From positions 500,974-564,973 of the forward strand of contig MU278355.1 in assembly GCA_022385755.1 (NCBI GenBank): a stretch of 64,000 nucleotides of DNA. The letters run 5' to 3'. The stretch's first letter is position 1. Every line of letters starts with the position of its first letter. The notes beneath the pieces were generated by a model. The model made no database searches. It was not told the DNA's origin and saw only the letters and a list, made by a program, of their open reading frames with translations. The DNA comes from Trametopsis cervina. Its lineage: Eukaryota; Basidiomycota; Agaricomycetes; Polyporales; Irpicaceae. The position numbers and the translations under genes were made by a program. Below are positions 35,617-47,715 of the stretch, one piece after another.

Positions 35617-37128
35617 ATTGAGCGAAAGTGGGGGTGCGGGGGAAAGGAGAGGGAAGGAGAGACGAAACTACGGCAAGGAGAATTTATACGGGCGAGGCAG
35701 ACAGCCGACGAATCGTGCCACCTGGTGGTTGCGGTTTGTGTCAAGACTTAGATCTGTTCATGCTTTAGTTCTAGCTCTCGGCATCTTCCGCCCGTCTCTT
35801 TCATCGCTACGGCTGGAATGCACCGTGCAGCCACGTTTCTTGCTCTCGACCGCGAAAAAAGGCACTGCCTAGTCTGCCGGAGACTACGACGGCACTTTAC
35901 TCAGGCATCCTAGCCGATTCTGCGTGATACGTAGACCAGGACGCATGCCCAGAGCAGGTCAAATGATAGTGCACTGTGCCATAGTTTCCGGTGTTTAGCC
36001 CATTTGCAGAAACACGACGAGATGCAGAGTCGTCATGGGCCTTTGGAACAGCCTCAATCGTACTCAAGAGGTCTGCCGAATCGATATCATCGACTGTCTC
36101 AGTAGTTACTTCTCTCGTACAACATTGTTCACCGCTGTTTGCGACAGATTCAGACGCCACGACGGCCACAGACGCGCATCCGAACCGACTTCTTATCAAA
36201 GAGTTTCAATCTGTGCATTATATCTGAGGGAGAAAGGGGTTCCTAAGAACGATATCTTCGTGCCTTCTATCACGTTCGTCAAGGACGGCGCGATGAGATG
36301 GTGAGGATGATGAGGATAATCATGATAGATGGTTTGTTCTGTGATCCGGGTTCAAACAGACAACGGCCGCCATATCTTTGCATATACAACTCCTACTGTA
36401 CCCCTATAGCGATGATAAAGCTTGAGAAGCACTACGCATCTCAACAATGGGGGTAGCGATATGTATCACGACATTGAACTAAAAGGCGACTACTATGATA
36501 GAATAACGGAGGGCGCAGCGCGATCAAGCCTGTGATTGAAGGAGTGACAAAGGGTGGGGGCAAATCATGGGCGGAAATAATACAGTATTGAATGAAGCAA
36601 GAGTGGTGGATGTGTGAAGCAAAAGTATTCCAGATAGTCATAGTGTATGAATATGAAGCATCCAGAACCAACGAAGGAGAGGCGAGGCAGCGAGTACATC
36701 ACGCCGGTAAACTATAATACAATCTATACAAGACAACACGGCTGGTCGTCCATCAGCGAATAAATAAGGAGATGTGACTGACTGCGCCTGAGACGTGCCA
36801 ACACGACACTTGACCAAGACGGCGATGGATCAGCCTTGCGATGGATGATTGCGATGCATTGTTCGAAATGCTGTGACGTTTGAGAGCATCGAGATCCGAG
36901 ACCGGTAAGGCAGCGGCGAGCGCAGGTGGGCGCGCCGAGTATACTGCAGAACGGCCTAGGCAGACGTCTCGCAGTCAATGGTGCTTCTTTCCATTTCGCA
37001 TGGATTACACCGGGGAGATAGTCTCTTCCTTCTGCCGCGAACCCTCGGAGGAACTAGCGCATTGCGAAGACGTGCTTGCGAGGCTACAGTGATATGTCAA
37101 TTACTCCAGTACTAATGCAAAATATAAC
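35617..37128. other. Intergenic stretch, no gene supported
   Basis: About 1.5 kb. Holds the promoter of the guanylyltransferase gene. Short frames of 80-100 codons occur on both strands near 35900-36300, without start context, splice structure or domains that would support a gene. Confidence 0.4.
35682..35688 (-). promoter_or_regulatory. TATA-like box of the guanylyltransferase gene
   Basis: Reads TATAAAT on the minus strand, about 66 bases upstream of the ATG at 35616. Distance and context fit a core promoter, but no transcript data are available. Confidence 0.4.
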
Positions 37129-38813
37129 TTACTCGATCTCTTTGGTCACGATACGTACTCCTGCTCTCGCATGGGCTTCGGCAATTGATTCCTCTGTAGA
37201 AGCGGAGGACTGTTGGGTCAAATGCGGACATGGACATCGGCTCTGTTTTACTGAAAGCTCAGATTGATCGGCACCCTTAGCCAGAAGGCCGTGCGCTGCG
37301 AGACTCAGACTGGCGACATGCAGCGCTCTCGAGTGCAAGTAAATATCAGTCTCCGGTGGAAGGGAAACAGCACTTACAGCCCGATTACTATGCAGTACTG
37401 TGTCACTGGGCAGCCATTTGTGCTTTGCACCATGCGCCTGAATATGATCGACGCTGTCAAAGTCCTAGTAGAATATCGTGATCAGTGGCGGACCAGCAAA
37501 ATTGGCATCCAAAACGCACAACGTCACATCTAGGGACATAATCAATCAACAAGCTACTATCTACGAGGAAAGGAAGAGACGCACAGGAAGTGTATTCAAC
37601 CACCTGGTCAAGTTTCGCGAGAGTTAGACAACCGAAGTATCCATCTGATCATAGCATACGTACCAGCCGCAATAAACCTATGAACCTTCAGCGTCAGAGG
37701 GATTCGTAGGAGCGAGTTTATAGCAGCCTTCTTACCTGACGGATCAATATTCATAGCATAAACGACCACTGGAGCTATCTGCGCCAGAAATACGACAATG
37801 TACAGGTGCAGCCCCTCATCACGCAATGTGGCACAAAGCGCCTTCATGCGCGTCGGCGGGAGTCCTTCTTTAACACTCTGAACGCGGCGGTTGAGCATTC
37901 CAAAGAACGCGACACCCAGGAGGAAGCCGGAGAAGATGAGCCCTGTTCGGGGATTTAGTTTGCATGGAATGCGAGTTCGTGTGTTACGTACTGCCGAGCA
38001 TGAGAGCCAACCTCATCGACGATATGTGTGCAACGCCGTTGATTGATGAGTCGCCCATGGCTAACGGAAAGGTGAGCTCAGCATTGTTATGAGAAACGAC
38101 GGACACGCACTAGAGAAGATCACGCCGGCAAGGGCGAGGAAAGCAGTCTCGACAATATATGTTACCTGGCGGCTATTCCAGACCGAGGCACTGCAGTGGA
38201 AAGATGAGACCCGATTCTTGTGAGAGTCCATGTGCACATACGTTCCCAAGGTTATGATCATGAACGAGAATATTTCTGTGACTAGCTCGGTGGTCTTCAA
38301 GAGGGACTCGCCGTCAGATAGGCTATAGTTTCAAGTGATCCGCACTCCTCACCTGCGAGATATTGAACAGAATCTTCTTGAAGTGTCAGCTTAGACCGCT
38401 TGCCTTACGCGTCGGAGGGACTCACCGAGCGGGTGTTGCCCAAGTCCAGCGAGGTCAGCCATCCCATCGTAGTTGTCACAGATAAGAGGGGCAAGATGCG
38501 ACATCCTGCCGAGTTGAACAGGCTCCAACGACAGGCGATCCTACCCTGACTTATTCTCCATTCGACGTCGCGCAATGTCACAAGGACGTGCATACTGCCA
38601 GATAGACATACAAGATTCGCTATTAATTTGACAACATACTTCTCCTTCTTAAACACTCACAATACGGCTCCGCCGAAGAGATGAACCACGAAGAGTGCCT
38701 TTTCTGGGGACGTTCAGTCAGTGTCATTCGTGAGATGATAGGGCGAGTGATGGCGGACCGAGTTGTGCCTGCAGAGCCTCGGGCGAGGTCGCCGTCCAAA
38801 TGGACGTGTGCAT
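37129..38813 (-). CDS. Multi-pass membrane protein of an agaricomycete-type orphan family
   Basis: Built from about eight short exons. ATG at 38813 gives MHTSIWTATSPEALQAQL. Hydrophobic ALFVVHLFGGAV follows, then HVLVTLRDVEWRISQGRIACRW (near 38510-38610). Further membrane-like spans are KTTELVTEIFSFMIITLGTYVHM (38230-38300), a span near 38100 (ETAFLALAGVIFS), LHLYIVVFLAQIAPVVVYAM (37750-37830) and RTLTASIIFRRMV (37440-37480). The cytosolic tail ends with a Glu-rich stretch at stop 37129. The block (L)-x3-(E/D)WRI-x2-G-x3-CRW also occurs at the start of the divergent gene at 40451, so the two are related. The family resembles a 7-span group common in mushroom-forming fungi. Receptor-like function is speculation. 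Internal exon joins are uncertain. Confidence 0.5.
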
Positions 38814-40450
38814 GTTAGACACCGACGAAAACCGCTATCTCCCCGTGACAGGCGTGTATGAAGAGGTGAAGGGGGCCGCAAAAGAAAGAAAGCAAGTGAG
38901 GGGATGTGGGTGAAACCTATATCATGGGTGATGCCGCGCCGGACTTTTATTTTTAGTCGATGTCCCTAGCATAATACCGTAGTCGCTGGTGATGCGCCCC
39001 CATGCGATAGGCGTTGAAGCTACAAAACATAACACCCGACAACTATGCGACGATCTCCAGCCAATTTGCTCGCTGCTCGGATGCAATTCAACAGCAGACT
39101 GCCAAGACGCCACCATGCACTACGTGCGGCTAAACTCGCGCTACTGACCTGGTGAGCGTAAGAATTTACCCCCTCGACGACGGTCATCTACTGTATGCCC
39201 AAGTCGCCAGTTACACATCCTGACGCCAACTTGCGCACAAGATGCGGTGACTGAAAGGACCTGTCACGCCTCAAATGTAGTCCGCTAGATCAATGTCGTG
39301 AGAGCGATGAAATAAAATCCATTCATCGCGGCATTACAGCATTCAATAGGTTGCTAAAGGGGATTCATGCAGGGTATAGAAAAGACTTCCCTCGTGGCCA
39401 AGGAAGTACCACACATTCAGTAAACGTTTACATAGAAGATGTAGGCCTCTCACATATCCTACTAGCAGATGTCATTTACTCTGAGCTCATGGTTTTCTGG
39501 CGCATCGGTCAATGCGGATAACCGGTGAGAATCCAACTCCTATCCTGTGTGTGGCAACGTAATGTTCTACTACACAAACGCGGCCAGAATTGTACTAGGG
39601 CTACCGAAGTTCTAACACTGTGGTGCGCAAGTTCTGCAAGGAACCACGTGGTAGTGCCTTCATATAAAGGTTGATAACGGGCGAAGTGTGGTAGATTTTC
39701 TCTTGGCCAACCAGACTTTCGTCAGGATGCGCAAGTTGTGCCTTGGAGATCGTTATGGTTAGCGGCCCCCGGGCAAATTGAAACGTTGTCGAGTCTCAGT
39801 CGAGGCTGGCGTTGGTGACCTGGGCGTCTGTTACTGAGACCCATGATCCTCCCTTGCCAAATATGGAAGTCCCAGTTGTCATTCGTAAGTAGCGGTGACC
39901 GCTCACACACTAACTCCCGCATTCGCACACAGACCGTCTGCAAGGCCTTCTCTAGCTATAAAGTCCGCAAAGCCAAGGAATAGTGCATACCAACCGACAG
40001 TACGCACAGCGATAAAAATGCAGCATCCAGGACCTGCGGTGGGTGCTAGTCGTTCAACTGCTCCATACCAGGCCCCTGCTTCCGTGCGGATGGCCATTTA
40101 AAAACATAGATCGGAATGGATCTCGCTAGTTAAACTTCCGAAGCGGTGGGAGCTGGACTCCAGCCGATGAGATCTAACCTGCCTAATTGGCTACGAAGCG
40201 ACATTTCGGAGACTCTTAGTATATTCGCCTATTTACTACCTCTTGCAGCCACCACCCTCCGAGTTGTAACTCGACGTTCACAAGGTGCTGCATGTCGGTT
40301 TCTACAACTTACAGCTTTCCCCCGTCCTTTCCTTTCTTCTACTTTGCCTAGTACCATAATATTGAACCTGGACACGTGCAAAAGCGAAGGGGCTGTAATC
40401 TTCTGGGTGTCTCTCTGCAGGACGGTCAGCGATCTGCGTGTCGCATTGAC
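38814..40450. other. Divergent intergenic region between two related membrane-protein genes
   Basis: About 1.6 kb between the start codons of the two related multi-pass proteins. Scattered short frames only. No repeat, RNA gene or convincing exon recognised. Confidence 0.45.
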
Positions 40451-41956
40451 ATGTCCTCGGGCCCCGACCCGAGCAATGGACCTCCGCCTTCACCAGACAT
40501 CGGTACGTGGCAGTCAACCTATCTTGGACCCCCTCGCTGATACAAGTGTCCAGACGGACATTCTCTCGCTGTTCTCTTATGGGGAGGGCTGTACTTGTAT
40601 GTACTCTCTTTCTCCCCCCCACGACGCGTGCTCATGATCATATGCAGCTCTGAATTCCTTCGGATGTGGCCTCTTGATTGGAGAATTCTCACTGGTCAAC
40701 GCGGGTGTCGATGGGGAGCCTTTGTGCTGTTCTTCCCTTTCCAGGCGCTTGCCGGAGTTTATGTTGGCTGTTCAATAGCTTTGTTATTTCCACCACCATG
40801 GCAACCCCCAAGTGTAAGTAGTGTATCGTGTTTTGTATGGTTCGCTGATCTTATACCACGCAATAGCCCGCAAATGTTCACTACATACAAGTGGTAAGAT
40901 TCCCCGAGATATGATCATTTAGTTTGGTGTACTTATACGTGACTGAACAGGGCGCGGGCCTCCTCTCAAGGACGTTCGGTTTCCACATCCTCGCCCTCCG
41001 GGTGTAAGTGTCTTATTCGTCTGATGTAGTTTCGTTCCCTCATCAAATGCATTCCGTAGGTCTTCGGTATGGAATTTCTGGGCGATGTCATGGTCTCTTT
41101 CTGCAATAATATTGGGGCTGTGGGCAGCCGTGACACTGAGTACGCTCTCCTTCTCGATCCTCACGTGCAGACCTTGTGTATTGACATCGCCGCAGGTCTG
41201 TCTCGGCTCCAAACACAATGGTTCCTCGAGGAAATGCCCACAGTTCTTACGACCTACGGTGCGTGCCATCAAGAACAGAAGCGCAATGATCATTTGACTT
41301 TACGTCTCCGATCTAGCGTTGTGCCTAACAACCTTAATTCTCGCTCTTTTCATCGCCGGTCTTACACGGGCACGGATACAAGGCCGCTATTCGTCCGTCT
41401 GTCCCCTGGGTCGGTACGCCGAGCATCCCGTCTCGTACATGATTCGGAAGGAGAAGCTGCATCTCGTCACGATTGTTTGGATTGCCGAGCTCGTTTCATC
41501 GGTCTCCATCTACGGTAAAATTGATAATGGTGCGCGCACCTTTCTACCGTCAATGTGGCTACGTAACCTGATTCGCAGTTTCGTCAGGGCCATTCTCCGT
41601 AAGTGAAACAGATTGATATCCCGCGGTGGTTTTCTTACCACGTCAATTGCGACAGGCAATTCAACCTAGCTGCTGTGAGTTAAACTAGCTCCCGATTCGA
41701 ATTTCTGACTGAATCTTGTCCTAGTCATTGCTATGTAAGTTATAGGCGCTTCGTTCATTGGTGTCGTGTGACCCACATCTTCTCTATAGTGTTGTCTGTG
41801 GTAGTCGTGTATATCAGCACGCTGTCGGTCGCGGTAAGAGCTGTCCTACGCGCACGTTCCCGTACCTATGTTCGAAATCGTACGTACTCGCACCCACTTC
41901 GATCTCCGCAGCCGCTGCCAGGGTTCGCTGATCATCCACACTTTGCGCCAGACTAA
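40451..41956 (+). CDS. Multi-pass membrane protein, relative of the divergent gene at 37129-38813
   Basis: ATG at 40451 opens a short Pro/Ser-rich exon (MSSGPDPSNGPPPSPDI). Exons joined over short introns then encode LAVLLWGGLYL, SEFLRMWPLDWRILTGQRGCRW and a membrane span near 40720-40790 (LFFPFQALAGVYVGCSIALLF). Further spans are WAMSWSLSAIILGLWAAVTLSTL (41075-41150), CLTTLILALFIAGL (41320-41365), HLVTIVWIAELVSSVSIYG (41460-41515) and VLSVVVVYISTLSVAVRAVL (41790-41850). A basic tail ends at 41956. The DWRI-x2-G-x3-CRW block matches EWRI-x2-G-x3-CRW of the divergent gene. About seven spans are likely. No catalytic motif. Function unknown; exon joins partly uncertain. Confidence 0.5.
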
Positions 41957-42866
41957 CTTGGCACAAGAACAAACCACGGGATGCCGGGCCATCAATGTAC
42001 GACACCGAGGGTCCTTTACGAAGCCAGCAGTTGCCGGCTCTCCGCGTCATCACTGAGGATCGCCCACAGGAGACCATCGAGCTAACGACATTTCCGAGGT
42101 GAGCTGGCGCATGTGTCGTGTGCCTTGCAATTGATCACTCACCGTTGAATGTGTTATAAGCGATATTGACAGCGCTGTGTCGCCAACGAGCCAGACGTTG
42201 ATCGTGGCACGAATGAAATCGTCTTCCGAGTCGGAACCGTCGTTGAGTCCCCTGTCGAAGAAGGCGTCGTTAAACAAGGAACAACCGTAGCTATACGTTG
42301 GCCCTTGATTGCAGTCATTCAGCGCAAACTATCCTTTAGGCTATGTGCCGTTCAACCACAAGACTAAGCCGCCTGCGTGCGCCAAGTATTCGCGATAGCG
42401 ACATTAGTGCACAGACCTTAGCCCACCCTTTCATTATTTCATACCCCACATTACATGTATTGTATACAGTACCGACCCTGTTGCGCAGCAGCGCATCACA
42501 TCACACACCGGATATTCCACATATTGAATAGGCAGGAAGTGCGTTATAGAAGTACATCGTTGTGGTTTAACAAGTAGCTAGTGAGTTGGATCTGATATGT
42601 ATACATGAGTCAGTGCAGTCTATCTGTGGTTCGTGCGTAGCTTTAGGATATGGTATACAATACATGTTAGCGAGAGGTCCTTCAAATCCTGGGTATACAA
42701 TTAACAGTATACAGATGATGCTCAGCAGATGATACACTCGGCATCGGGTTTGGCTAGCCTAGCTTCCAGCTTTCCAGAAAGAGAACCGTCAGGCGATATA
42801 TAGGAACTGCCACTAGAAATATTGGGAAGCGAATCAGTTAGGAATGGACGACAGAGGCGGCTGCTC
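41957..42866. other. Convergent intergenic stretch, no gene supported
   Basis: About 910 bases, AT-rich from 42400 to 42730. Only short unconvincing frames on either strand; 3' flanks of the two neighbouring genes. Confidence 0.45.
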
Positions 42867-44143
42867 TCACTCGAATTGTAAGCTACTCCCCATTGCTGTC
42901 TTGTTCAATGGAGCATGTAGCGCGTATACAACTGACCCGTCTGGATTGTGTTTCGGACGGGGCGCGAGCTGCTGCGTTGTGTTTGTCTTGATCCTCAACT
43001 CGATAGTTGGCTTTGGTTTGACCGATTCAGAACTAGGAGAAGACAACATTCTCCCTGGCATGGAAAGTATTGAATCGGAGCCCGTGCTGTTTGGTAGAGA
43101 AGGAGATGACGATGACGACGGCGAAGGGGGTATTGGGAAGGTGCGAGCATCAGAGATGAGAAGATGCGAATCGATGAATGTCGGGGGACTTCGCTCGATT
43201 AGGGACAGTTCAACGAGCCAAGTGCCCTTTGGATAGTGCTTATCCAGCTGATGGGTAACAACGTCGGATTCCACGAACTGCAGTTGCCACATTCGACCTA
43301 CACGAGACTACTTCAGCTTCTCTCAAACCGGATATACGCTCGATGATACTCACCTCTAGCAATAAATTGAACGCCGACTCTTCTTGATATACGCATCCTC
43401 TTCTGAAACATTACGATGCAGAAGTGGACCAAAAACGCGCCATCGTCGCTCTGTATTTCTTCGACCAAAACGTCGTCTGGAGGGACGTTTCCCCCCAATA
43501 GCATTTCGTCTGAGCCCGACAGACCCGCGAACGCGGCTGAGCGGCGCAGTCGTTGGAACAATCGCTGATCGGAGGTGGTAAGACACGCTAGACGAATCTC
43601 GGAGATCGTATTTTCGGTCAAGGGCGACGCCATGGCTAGCATCTCTTGGACGAGGTCAATCCCTGAAGGGTTTGCGCTATCGGGAGGGCGTTTTATGATC
43701 GCCCAGTATATTGGAGTGTGATCTTCTACAGACTGTTCTTGTAGGATGGAGGAGAACGATAGACCATGAGCTGTACAACTCTCTTCGCAGTTCTTCAATA
43801 GTGATATGGCTGCCTCGGGATCTGGTACCGTGACCACTTCTCGTACGAGGTTCAAGACGGTCTGTTTGACTGCCTGTGTGGCCCGTGCAGTCTGACCAAA
43901 AGGAAACCACTTTTGTAAGCCACTTTTAGGAACCTTCTTCTGCGAAAGCAGCGGCGGTGATGATGATGATTGTGCTGGAGAATCGAGCTGCACACTACTA
44001 GGGCCAGCTGAGGATGATGCGGAAGGTGACTCTTTCTCATTTGCGGATTTCGGAAACTCATGATAACGGTGTTCTTCATACGAAGGCGGCGCATCCGCAG
44101 GGGTTGGATCTTCGGGCACTGGTAAGTGCTTGTCGACAATCAT
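42867..44143 (-). CDS. Conserved-looking orphan protein with PPxY motif
   Basis: Start chosen at the ATG at 44143 (MIVDKHLPVPEDPTPADAPPSYEEH), because the sequence upstream reads like a 5' leader although it stays open. A PPSY (PPxY) motif near residue 20 is a typical ligand for WW domains of Rsp5/NEDD4-type ubiquitin ligases. After a disordered Ser/Pro stretch, a helical region (about 43400-43860; VKQTVLNLVREVVTVPDPEAAISLLKN, TPIYWAIIKRPPDS) resembles a short ankyrin-like or alpha-helical repeat. Beta-rich sequence follows. One intron (about 43300-43355) joins FIARG to RMWQLQFVE. The C-terminal exon has a Ser-rich loop (SPSSSSSPSLPNS) inside strand-like sequence and ends SLQFE at 42867. The N-terminal PPxY and domain order suggest an adaptor, possibly arrestin-like, but I do not recognise the family. 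Confidence 0.7.
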
Positions 44144-46219
44144 GGTGGGCGTAGGGGGAGGGATGACTCGAAAGCAGGTAATAGTCAGGATTCGCACTTT
44201 TTGAGGACTGTTGTCCTTGCTGCGCCTGATAGAAGCTGACTGCGGGCTGTCTTCAGCACATCGCCTGCTGCGGTGGCCGTAGTCGCTGCAAGAGGCGGTG
44301 CCAAAGACATCAGTAGCCGTACTCAGGCTTGATGGCGTACCCGGGCCGCCGCTCCCCGTACTGCACTCAAGTCCGATCATCTCCCACTGTTGGCACTTGA
44401 AGTGCAACCCCAGCGTACTGAGTTATTCAAAGCCGGAGACCTCGCGCAAGACATCCCATAAGTACACGTATTTCTTGTGTCCATCATAATTCAGGAACCT
44501 CCGTAAGCTACCGAGGAGTAAGTCGGGATTAGTTAATGTGGTGGCCGAAGTTGGGCGTAAGGTGAGTACTGTCCACACCCGTTGCTGTATCCTATCGACT
44601 GATATTACTTTGTTATATGGGGATCTCCATTGAAGTGCTCCAATAAACATGATGATTTTGAATACTGCTTCTAAGGCGAACAAACTCAAGAGCGTCCCCG
44701 ACGTTCAACCATGTGAAAGCATTATTCACGTACTTGTGCCACAGGTGGCCACGAGCATAGACGACCGGCGAACAGAAATACACTAGTACGCATACATCGA
44801 TATGTGGAGCTTGATACTACTGAGCTCTGTAACATAGCAGCTTCATGACAGATGGCTCCGATTTTGCGGTATCGCGGTCTCCTACAGAGCTACTGGTCGG
44901 ATGATTAATCCGTCCATAATATCATGGCCTTCGGTAAAGTGTGCAAACCTATCCATTCGGAGGTTACACGGATGAAAAGGGGAACATTAGAAGGGCCAAC
45001 CGAGCAACTTCGCCGCTTGCTGTCTCGGGCATTCACGACGGCCTTCACTTTGAAGGATGTCGATCTGCCACGTACTAACGAACCAGCATGACAGCCCAAC
45101 TTTGACAACGGAAGAAAAGGGGTTTCTCACTTGTGGGGATCGTCATTGTCAGTGCACCCTAGACTCTGTCTGCCGAACACTAATGTTGCTGCTAACACCA
45201 GATTCCACATGCACCATACAAGTCGCCTTTGTCCGTCGGAATCTAGACCAGGGCCAGCCCCACGATGCTCGGGTATGCTATGGTGAGCACTCATTCTTCA
45301 TGATGGTATCGATACTAATGACCCTTCTTTTGAGGTCTTCTGCACCATGACTAGCAGCATTTGATTCCTCGACGCGACTATCTACCTCTCCGGCCCTTCG
45401 AGAAGTAGAATACACGTACTGGAAGCACCCCAAGCGTAAACAAGGCACGAATCTCGACTTCTTGTGGGTATGAGGTGTCTGATAGGACTACGAGCTGATC
45501 AAGGCCGTTTCTGCAGAAGGTTCTCATAATGAAGGGCTGTTTGATAATCAATACCTTGTATCCAGGTCCTTACCTCCGTCAGCATTGTGCACCTGAAGCC
45601 GTTGCCATTTGGAGGTACAGCCATGTCTCCAGTAGCGCTACCCTTGATGATTGAGACTTCTGCTCCGTACTTTCGTCTACCGTAAGTGGTCTGCTCCGTT
45701 GTGGCAATACGTAAATGCCGGTGAATACTCGGTGGCCTGTCCCTGCGTTCACCGTTGAGGAAACTGACCACAGTGACCGCGGGGGAACCTGGGGGAAAAT
45801 TACGACGGCTATGTTCGTCAAAGATTAAACATTGTGGCGAGAGTCGCAACTTACGCCTATGGGCGAGCGGCCACGAACTACCATCCTTGCCGAAAGGAGA
45901 TTCCTCGGTTTCCGAACGTCTAGAACCCGGAAGGAAGTGAGCAGTCCTGTTCGAGCATTGCTACTTTTGAGCCATTCACCAACATGGACCTACTCGACGT
46001 TTTACCTCAGTCGATTGCATACGCGTTCTGGCCGCTTCATCCTCTCCGTTGCTTTCTTCGGGCGTACCGGTAGTTCTGGACAGAGATGCCGGACAATTCT
46101 CGGACTGGTTCCGCCCCCGCCGTTATAAAGGTACTAGGATCCTATCTGTGATAAGACAGCGGCTCGCCAGTCCGTACAACGTCGGTCTGTTCTGTTCGAA
46201 CCGTCACCAATCTACTACC
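44144..46219. other. Long gene-poor stretch
   Basis: About 2.1 kb between two divergent genes. Minus-strand frames at 44423-44689 and 45499-45849 are open for 88-116 codons but show no domain, and no splice model links them. They could be remnants. The lactonase promoter with its TATA-like box is at the right end. Confidence 0.4.
46124..46129 (+). promoter_or_regulatory. TATA-like box of the lactonase gene
   Basis: TATAAA about 91 bases upstream of the ATG at 46220, with a C-rich stretch just before it. Plausible core promoter element; transcript start unknown. Confidence 0.5.
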
Positions 46220-47404
46220 ATGGCGTACCGTATCTATGTGGGCTCTTATACCCAAGAGATCTACACGCTGCAGTTTGATTCGAAGACATCGTCTCTGACT
46301 TTACTCTCATCTCTCACTGTCGGACATCACCCCTCTTGGGTCACCTCTTTGCCGTCCGATCCATCCGTTATTTTTACCGGTCTAGAGCAAAGCGATGGCA
46401 AGATTGTTGCTCTGAAGTACGACGGAAACGGCCAAGGGACTATTATCGGTAGCGCTCCCAGTGGTGGCGCAGACCCCTGTTCGCTGTTGGTATTCGACAA
46501 CAAGTTATTTATCGGAAATGTTGGTGATCTTATGACTTTCGCTACTTATTTTTCTGATCTTCTTGCTGGTTACTAGTATTCTGCAGGCCTCCTGCATATA
46601 ATCCCTTTGTCCGACAATGATTCGTACCTGCAACCGTCCTTGAGTACATCGGTGGTCTTCTCCGGTACGGGTCCCGACAAGGACAGACAGGAGGCATCTC
46701 ATCCACACCAGGCCATCGCCCATCCGGACAGGCCAGAAGTGCTGGTTCCTGACCTTGGTGGAGACAAGATTTGGAGGTTGACGAAGGATGCGAAAGGGTC
46801 ATGGACGAAAGCGGGCTTCGTTGAAATCAGACCAGGTGGTGGCCCAAGACATGTTGCGTTCCACAGTGCGAAGACTTTCAGTTCTGAATGAGGTTAATAG
46901 CATACTAACACGATGTTCTCACGCGTAATAGATGGAGTCCTCTATACTCTTCTAGAGTTATCTAGCGAGATCACAGCACACTATCTCCCTCCACTTCCCG
47001 CCCAGCCAACGTTGATCACTACCGCGCCGACGATGTCCAAGTTTCCCGGCGATCCCGTTAAGCTCGGGATGTTAGCCGCAGAGCTCCTTCTGCCAAAGCC
47101 CAACCCGTCGTTCTCCTCGCCCTACCTCTACGTATCGAACCGCAACGACCCATCTCCTGAAGGCGATGTGATTTCCATATACTCGGTCGTAAATCCGGAG
47201 AAGCTCGAACTTGTAGCGGAAGTACGCTCGGGTTTAAAGCATCTGCGCGGAATGCAATTTGGCGGACCGGATGACAAATATCTGATTGCTGGGGGTGCTC
47301 AGGGTGGCGGAGTCAAGATATTTGAGAGGGTAGATGGCGGCAAAGGCTTGAAAGAGATTGCTCATGTGGACCTCGAGGCACCCACTGGATTCCTCTGGGC
47401 GTGA
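46220..47404 (+). CDS. Beta-propeller lactonase (6-phosphogluconolactonase-like, Pgl/YbhE type)
   Basis: Member of the seven-bladed lactonase family (Lactonase, PF10282-type). Some members hydrolyse 6-phosphogluconolactone; many fungal members act on other cyclic esters such as cis-carboxy-muconolactone. ATG at 46220 gives MAYRIYVGSYTQEIYTLQFD, a canonical first blade. Other family signatures are HHPSWVT, LEQSDGKIVAL, SHPHQAIAHPDRPEVLVPDLGGDKIW and GGGPRHVAFH, then SPYLYVSNRND and LRGMQFGGPDDKYLIAGGAQGGGVKIFER near the C-terminus. The stop is at 47402-47404. Two short introns (near 46515-46580 and 46880-46930). Predicted cytosolic, with no signal peptide. Next to a CoA-transferase in the same orientation, but no pathway link is evident. 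Exact substrate unknown. Confidence 0.88.
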
Positions 47405-47715
47405 TCTTGTCGTAAGGTCAAGCATACGACGGGCGAAACGCGGTCGGAGTATGTAGATAGCATAATAGAATTGTTTGTATGTGTACAATGCATCATCATC
47501 ACAGTATACGTAACAGCAGAGCAGTAAGAGGATCAGCGTAACCGCTGCTACTGTACATATCGAAATTCACTCGTGGCCGCAACTGAGACCGGTAAGTCCG
47601 AGCAGGACGCGGCGCCTAAGCGAACTGCAGCATCGTTCGAACCACCACATAGTACCTTCGGACAAAGCCAATTCGCAATATTGTAGTAAACGGCGACCTC
47701 TGTAAGTAGCAATGC
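47405..47715. other. Short intergenic region upstream of the CoA-transferase
   Basis: About 310 bases between the lactonase stop and the first likely coding codons of the CoA-transferase. No independent feature seen. Confidence 0.4.

Noticed and set aside
45499..45849. 116-codon minus-strand frame in the 44-46 kb gap
   Set aside because: Two frames are equally open here and neither shows a domain or good splice context.
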